64,000 nt of DNA from Cristatella mucedo (taxonomy: Eukaryota; Bryozoa; Phylactolaemata; Cristatellidae): positions 5,788,001-5,852,000 of the forward strand of contig WPIO01000013.1 in the NCBI GenBank assembly GCA_009760855.2, in the 5' to 3' direction. The stretch's first letter is position 1, and each line of letters begins with the position of its first letter. The translations under genes were made by a program, and so were the position numbers. Positions 60,691 to 64,000 of the stretch are shown piece by piece. The notes below the pieces were generated by a model that did no database searches, was not told the DNA's origin, and saw only the letters and a list, made by a program, of their open reading frames with translations.

Positions 60691-61656
60691 TTGCCCAACT
60701 ACCGAGAGTTTATTATACTGATTTTTTTCAGTTATGCAGTACTTTGAAATTGCCCTACATGGAGAATCAGGCCCGTGGATAGCAGCTTTTCAATGGAGGC
60801 CAAGCGGAAGCCGCAGCGAGCGTGACGTCACGCACTCGGCTCGCGCCTCTTTGCACGCCCGGTTGCAAGTAGGAGCGCTTCCGTCCGCACGCGCCTGCAC
60901 TCAAGTTCACTCCAGACAATTTAGCCCCTGCCTAGTGCGACTGGCCTTCATCTTGACGCAGTTCTCTCAGTTTAGCCGCCCCACGGATGAGGTGGAGTTT
61001 CCATTCAGAGAGCTGTGCTTCTTTTGCCACGTTTGAAAATATACAACTCCTTATCGCCTTTGAAAATAATTTCAGGCCCCTCTGGAAACCGATCCTGATC
61101 ATCCCGGGCGACAGCGGACGACGCTAGATAGATGCTCTGTGGTGAGTGACAGCTCACTGCTCCTGGACCTCGTCGTCGACGAGTGGACAACCGCTGCTAT
61201 TATTGTCGGCGTGGCGGTCACGTTTAACAACGACTAGGGTGTCCTGGCGAAGGCCGCGGATCGAAAGATCCCGAATTGCGTAGGCACTGGCGTGATTTTC
61301 GGTCCCAGGGTCAAGCGTTGGCGTCGGTTCTGCCGTTTTTTGTAGGAGCACTCAGGTCGTGGTACCTGGGTAACGAGCGCTGTCTCGATGCCTTTGGCAT
61401 CACAGCAGCCTACTGGAAGCTCTTCCGGAAACGGCGCGTCAGCGGCGCGGTGTGCAGCAGCGCCGAGGTGTGGGCCCAGTTCTCCGCGGAGGGGAGCGAC
61501 CGTGTTGTCGTTCAGCACGGTATCGCTAAACCCGTGAAGGAGAATGGCACGCTACCCGCGCTTGTATAGCAAGTTTCTTCTTTTCATTAAAATTATTATT
61601 ATTATTATTAGGGTGGTCATCCTCGGATAAGCTATCGCCGGCCCTGGGGGGGGGGC
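60691..61656. other. Unrecognised sequence with overlapping open frames
   Basis: A 97-codon + frame (61276-61569) and a 94-codon - frame (61234-61518) overlap in GC-rich DNA. The + frame contains LRSWYLGNERCLDAFGITAA. I do not recognise either; no splice or start evidence favours one. Confidence 0.3.
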
Positions 61657-61770
61657 TAAATAATGGTAATAATAATAACAGCAACATAAGGTCTCCTGTC
61701 TAGCGCTCTAAGAGAACTAAATCTCTATCCAGGCGCTGTACAATTCACTGCGAGAGAATGAACAACCGGA
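61657..61770 (-). mobile_element. Variant L2-like 3' tail
   Basis: AATGGTAATAATAATAACAG, then GCGCTCTAAGAGAACTAAAT and CTATCCAGGCGCTGTACAAT, the same hairpin variant as SINE family 2. No tRNA-like head seen. Confidence 0.65.
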
Positions 61771-62184
61771 CATTAATGACAGGCAAGGTATCGCGTCAGA
61801 CAGGCATACGAAAGTAGACAAGTGTCATGAAAAAGCACACAACATGACACCCGGGGCCAGCTCTTAGTAGGGCTTCTGGTTAGAAGCCTACACTGAATCG
61901 CTGGCATGCTAAGCACGCTTAGCATGCAAGAAGGACAAGGCCGTTTCACTGGGGCGCAAGAAAAGCTGAGCGGAACGGACGCGTCATTCAGTCAGGTGAG
62001 ACTTGATTGGTGCAAAGTCAGTGCATGCTGTTGGGGTGGGATGGGGTGGGCGGGTGAGTCGCTAGCTGACGTCTTCTCGAATGGCTTTGTGTGCTTGTCT
62101 TGGTGTAATGCTTCAGTGCTTTTGCATGCAAGTATACATGATTTTCGTGAAATATTGGTTGCTGCTTCTCTCGCAGAGAGTTGT

Positions 62185-62335
62185 AAAAACACCTCAATAG
62201 ACATTCAGTTCTCTTAGGGAGCTATACAGTGCGCTTATCGATATTGTTAGTATGACTAACAGGTCGTCTGTATAACGTCCTAAGAGAAAAACGTCATAAG
62301 AAACTAAATATCTGCTTAGGTGCTTCACAACTCTT
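62185..62335. mobile_element. Two opposed L2-like tail remnants
   Basis: Plus-strand remnant at 62185-62250 (CATTCAGTTCTCTTAGGGAG) and minus-strand remnant at 62265-62335 (GTCCTAAGAGAAAAACGTC). Both short and diverged. Confidence 0.5.
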
Positions 62336-62399
62336 TGCAAGTGCACCCATAACCAGGTGTGAACATTAATGGCAACTAAGATGGCTCTTGCTTAGAGCC

Positions 62400-62548
62400 A
62401 CTTGAGCCATGATGGCACACTACGTAAGGTGGTTGCTTACATGACCTCGGTCCCGAGGTCGTGGGTTCGATTCCTGCGGTGGGCGATCCTTTATCGCCAC
62501 TGCAAGCGGTGGTGATAGCCGTCAAGGCTCTTCTGTCGCTATACAATA
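62400..62548 (+). mobile_element. tRNA-derived SINE, family 1, well preserved
   Basis: A-box TGATGGCACACTACGTAAGG, B-box GGTCGTGGGTTCGATTCCTG, body GATCCTTTATCGCCACTGCA, ending GTCGCTATACAATAAG. It abuts a LINE tail. Confidence 0.85.
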
Positions 62549-62549
62549 A

Positions 62550-62935
62550 GATAATAATAATAATAATGCACTTGATAAAGCGCCCTCAGAGAACTCAATC
62601 TCTCTCTAGGCGCTTTACATTTGCTGCAAAGGGAAATGCAATTAAATGATGAGTAAAATCATGCTTGATAAGCAAACAAAATGAATAGCATGGTTAGGGG
62701 TGACATGCACACGGTCAGCATGCAAATGTGGTAAGTGGCAGCATGCACAGTGTCAGCACGCATAAGCACATAAAGGACGAATCACAGGGACCCACTAAAT
62801 GCTGCCCTAAATAGGTGTTTTTAAGTCTTTTTAAATGTGGTCAGGTCAGGGGATGTTCTGACGCAGGTCGGGAGGGAGTTCCAGGCTTTGGGAGCATACG
62901 AACTAAATGCACGGTCTCCAAAGGATTTATTTTTT
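62550..62935 (-). mobile_element. L2-like LINE 3' end
   Basis: (ATA)n, hairpin, 3' UTR, and antisense of SRLASEHPL/KPGTPSR in the alternative frame. Near-consensus, breaking off abruptly at GGTCTCCAAAGGATTT. Confidence 0.88.
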
Positions 62936-63540
62936 CATTGAACCCGACGCCAGTGACGCGCACTGAATCATTGCGAAGGGAAGCACGAACAGCACAATAG
63001 AACAGAAAAGGAATAGCCCAGCGGGATGAAGGAGAATCTGCGGAGGAGCGGGGCGGATGCGTCTCTAACATAGATTTAAGGGATTCAGAGTCAATGCAGC
63101 TGGTGACGGAAGCCGAAAGCGAGTTCAAGAATGTCGACGCATGCGAGCAATGCACCTGACCACCAAAGTGCCTGGATCGGTGGCTCTATGCTTAGGAGGA
63201 TGACGTGCACCAGCACGTGACTGGAAGAGCAAGGAGGTCGTATAGCTGATGCAAGCGAGTGAAGCGACCTGCAAGCCAGACCGTGGATCTTAAAGTCGAT
63301 TTGATTGTTGGTAGGGATTCAGTAAAGCCTAGACTGCTACGATGACGCAGCTACTCCATTGACGACAGATCAGACGAGCTGCTGATTGGGCACCAGCCGC
63401 AAACGATTAGGGATGCAGATCGGAAGTCCTGAATGAAGTAAGTCGCATTAATCTAGACGCCAAGTCACAAGCGCATAAAATAGTTCGCTGCCGTACTAGA
63501 GGGATAGACTAAAGCAGACATGAGTCTATGGATAGGAAAT
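62936..63540 (-). mobile_element. Probable third L2/CR1-type LINE fragment
   Basis: The minus strand contains FKIHGLACRSLHSLASAIRP-like residues, recalling the FK-LSLTFRSLHSLAPAYLSD block, but no tail of either other family. Tentative. Confidence 0.4.
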
Positions 63541-63604
63541 CAATGCATCGAATTGAAATGAAGTAACTATAAACAAGTATAGATTACGCACACACTAGAG
63601 CTTG

Positions 63605-64000
63605 TAATGTATGTCCGTCTGTAACTCCTCAAAACCACAAAGACTAAGTGGGTGATGTGCAGGAGAATTTTCAGTAACACTCAAAGCCTAAGAGGTTTTC
63701 AGTCCACATATGGTAGCCAAAAGACTTAATCTCACGCAACAAAGAGAACCTGAGAAGCATAAGTAAGTAAACGGAGGGCAGTTGAGAAAGTGAGTAGCAT
63801 GAAAGTAGAAACTCGGGACGGCTGGAAAGGATGTTTGAAGTCAGCAGCAGTGGAATAGGTGTCGTTGCACAAGAATTACGGAAATGAGCTCCAAAGTCGA
63901 GGACCTTGAGAGCAAAAGCTACTGTCGCCAACCGTTTTCAATCGTGCAAATGGAACAGATAATTTTTCGTCCAAAGAGGACCTTCGGGCACAAGGAGGCT
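63605..64000 (-). mobile_element. LINE family B 3' part, cut by window end
   Basis: The same 3' landmarks as 28905-29290 (AACTCCTCAAAACCACAAAG, then TTAATCTCACGCAACAAAG) and antisense of KVLDFGAHFRNS, parallel to GPKLWNSLPQFS. Confidence 0.75.

Overview
This is nuclear DNA of a metazoan, most likely a non-vertebrate. The two genes are split by GT-AG introns, the proteins resemble animal orthologues along their length, and the rest is packed with L2/CR1-clade non-LTR retrotransposon fragments, tRNA-derived SINEs and long GA, TA and GT microsatellites. The species cannot be fixed from the window. There are no bacterial operons, CRISPR arrays or rRNA genes.

Two genes are supported, both on the + strand. 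The first is tuberin (TSC2), whose 5' part lies before the window. It runs from a splice acceptor at 2590 to a stop at 27950-27952 in about 29 visible exons. The proposed exons sum to 4725 nt in one unbroken reading frame (about 1574 residues), corresponding to roughly residue 250 to the C-terminus of vertebrate tuberin. The HEAT-type body, the variable linker with a conserved Akt-type site, and the C-terminal Rap/Rheb-GAP domain with its catalytic Asn are all present. The second is a LUC7-like U1 snRNP splicing factor (LUC7L), complete in nine exons from ATG 33986 to TGA 45552-45554, 377 residues, with both zinc-finger regions and an RS tail.

Layout: 1-2.6 kb, retrotransposon fragments and microsatellites; 2.6-28.2 kb, TSC2, its introns filled with L2-like fragments and simple repeats; 28.2-33.2 kb, retrotransposon-rich spacer including a longer degenerate element and an inverted duplication; 33.3-45.8 kb, promoter region and LUC7L; 45.8-56.6 kb, gene-poor repeats; 56.7-59.6 kb, a strongly GC/CpG-rich block that may be the promoter of an unseen gene; 59.8-64 kb, more retrotransposon fragments.

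Functionally, TSC2 is the GAP subunit of the TSC complex that switches off Rheb and so restrains mTORC1. LUC7L helps U1 snRNP select 5' splice sites. Nothing in the sequence shows the two act together; they are neighbours in the same orientation. The most interesting non-gene signals are a SINE family with an L2-type 3' hairpin, a 40-bp tandem duplication across a TSC2 5' splice site, a GC-AG intron, an inverted duplication of a LINE 3' end, and a perfect GC-rich palindrome followed by T8. I found no clearly new gene system.
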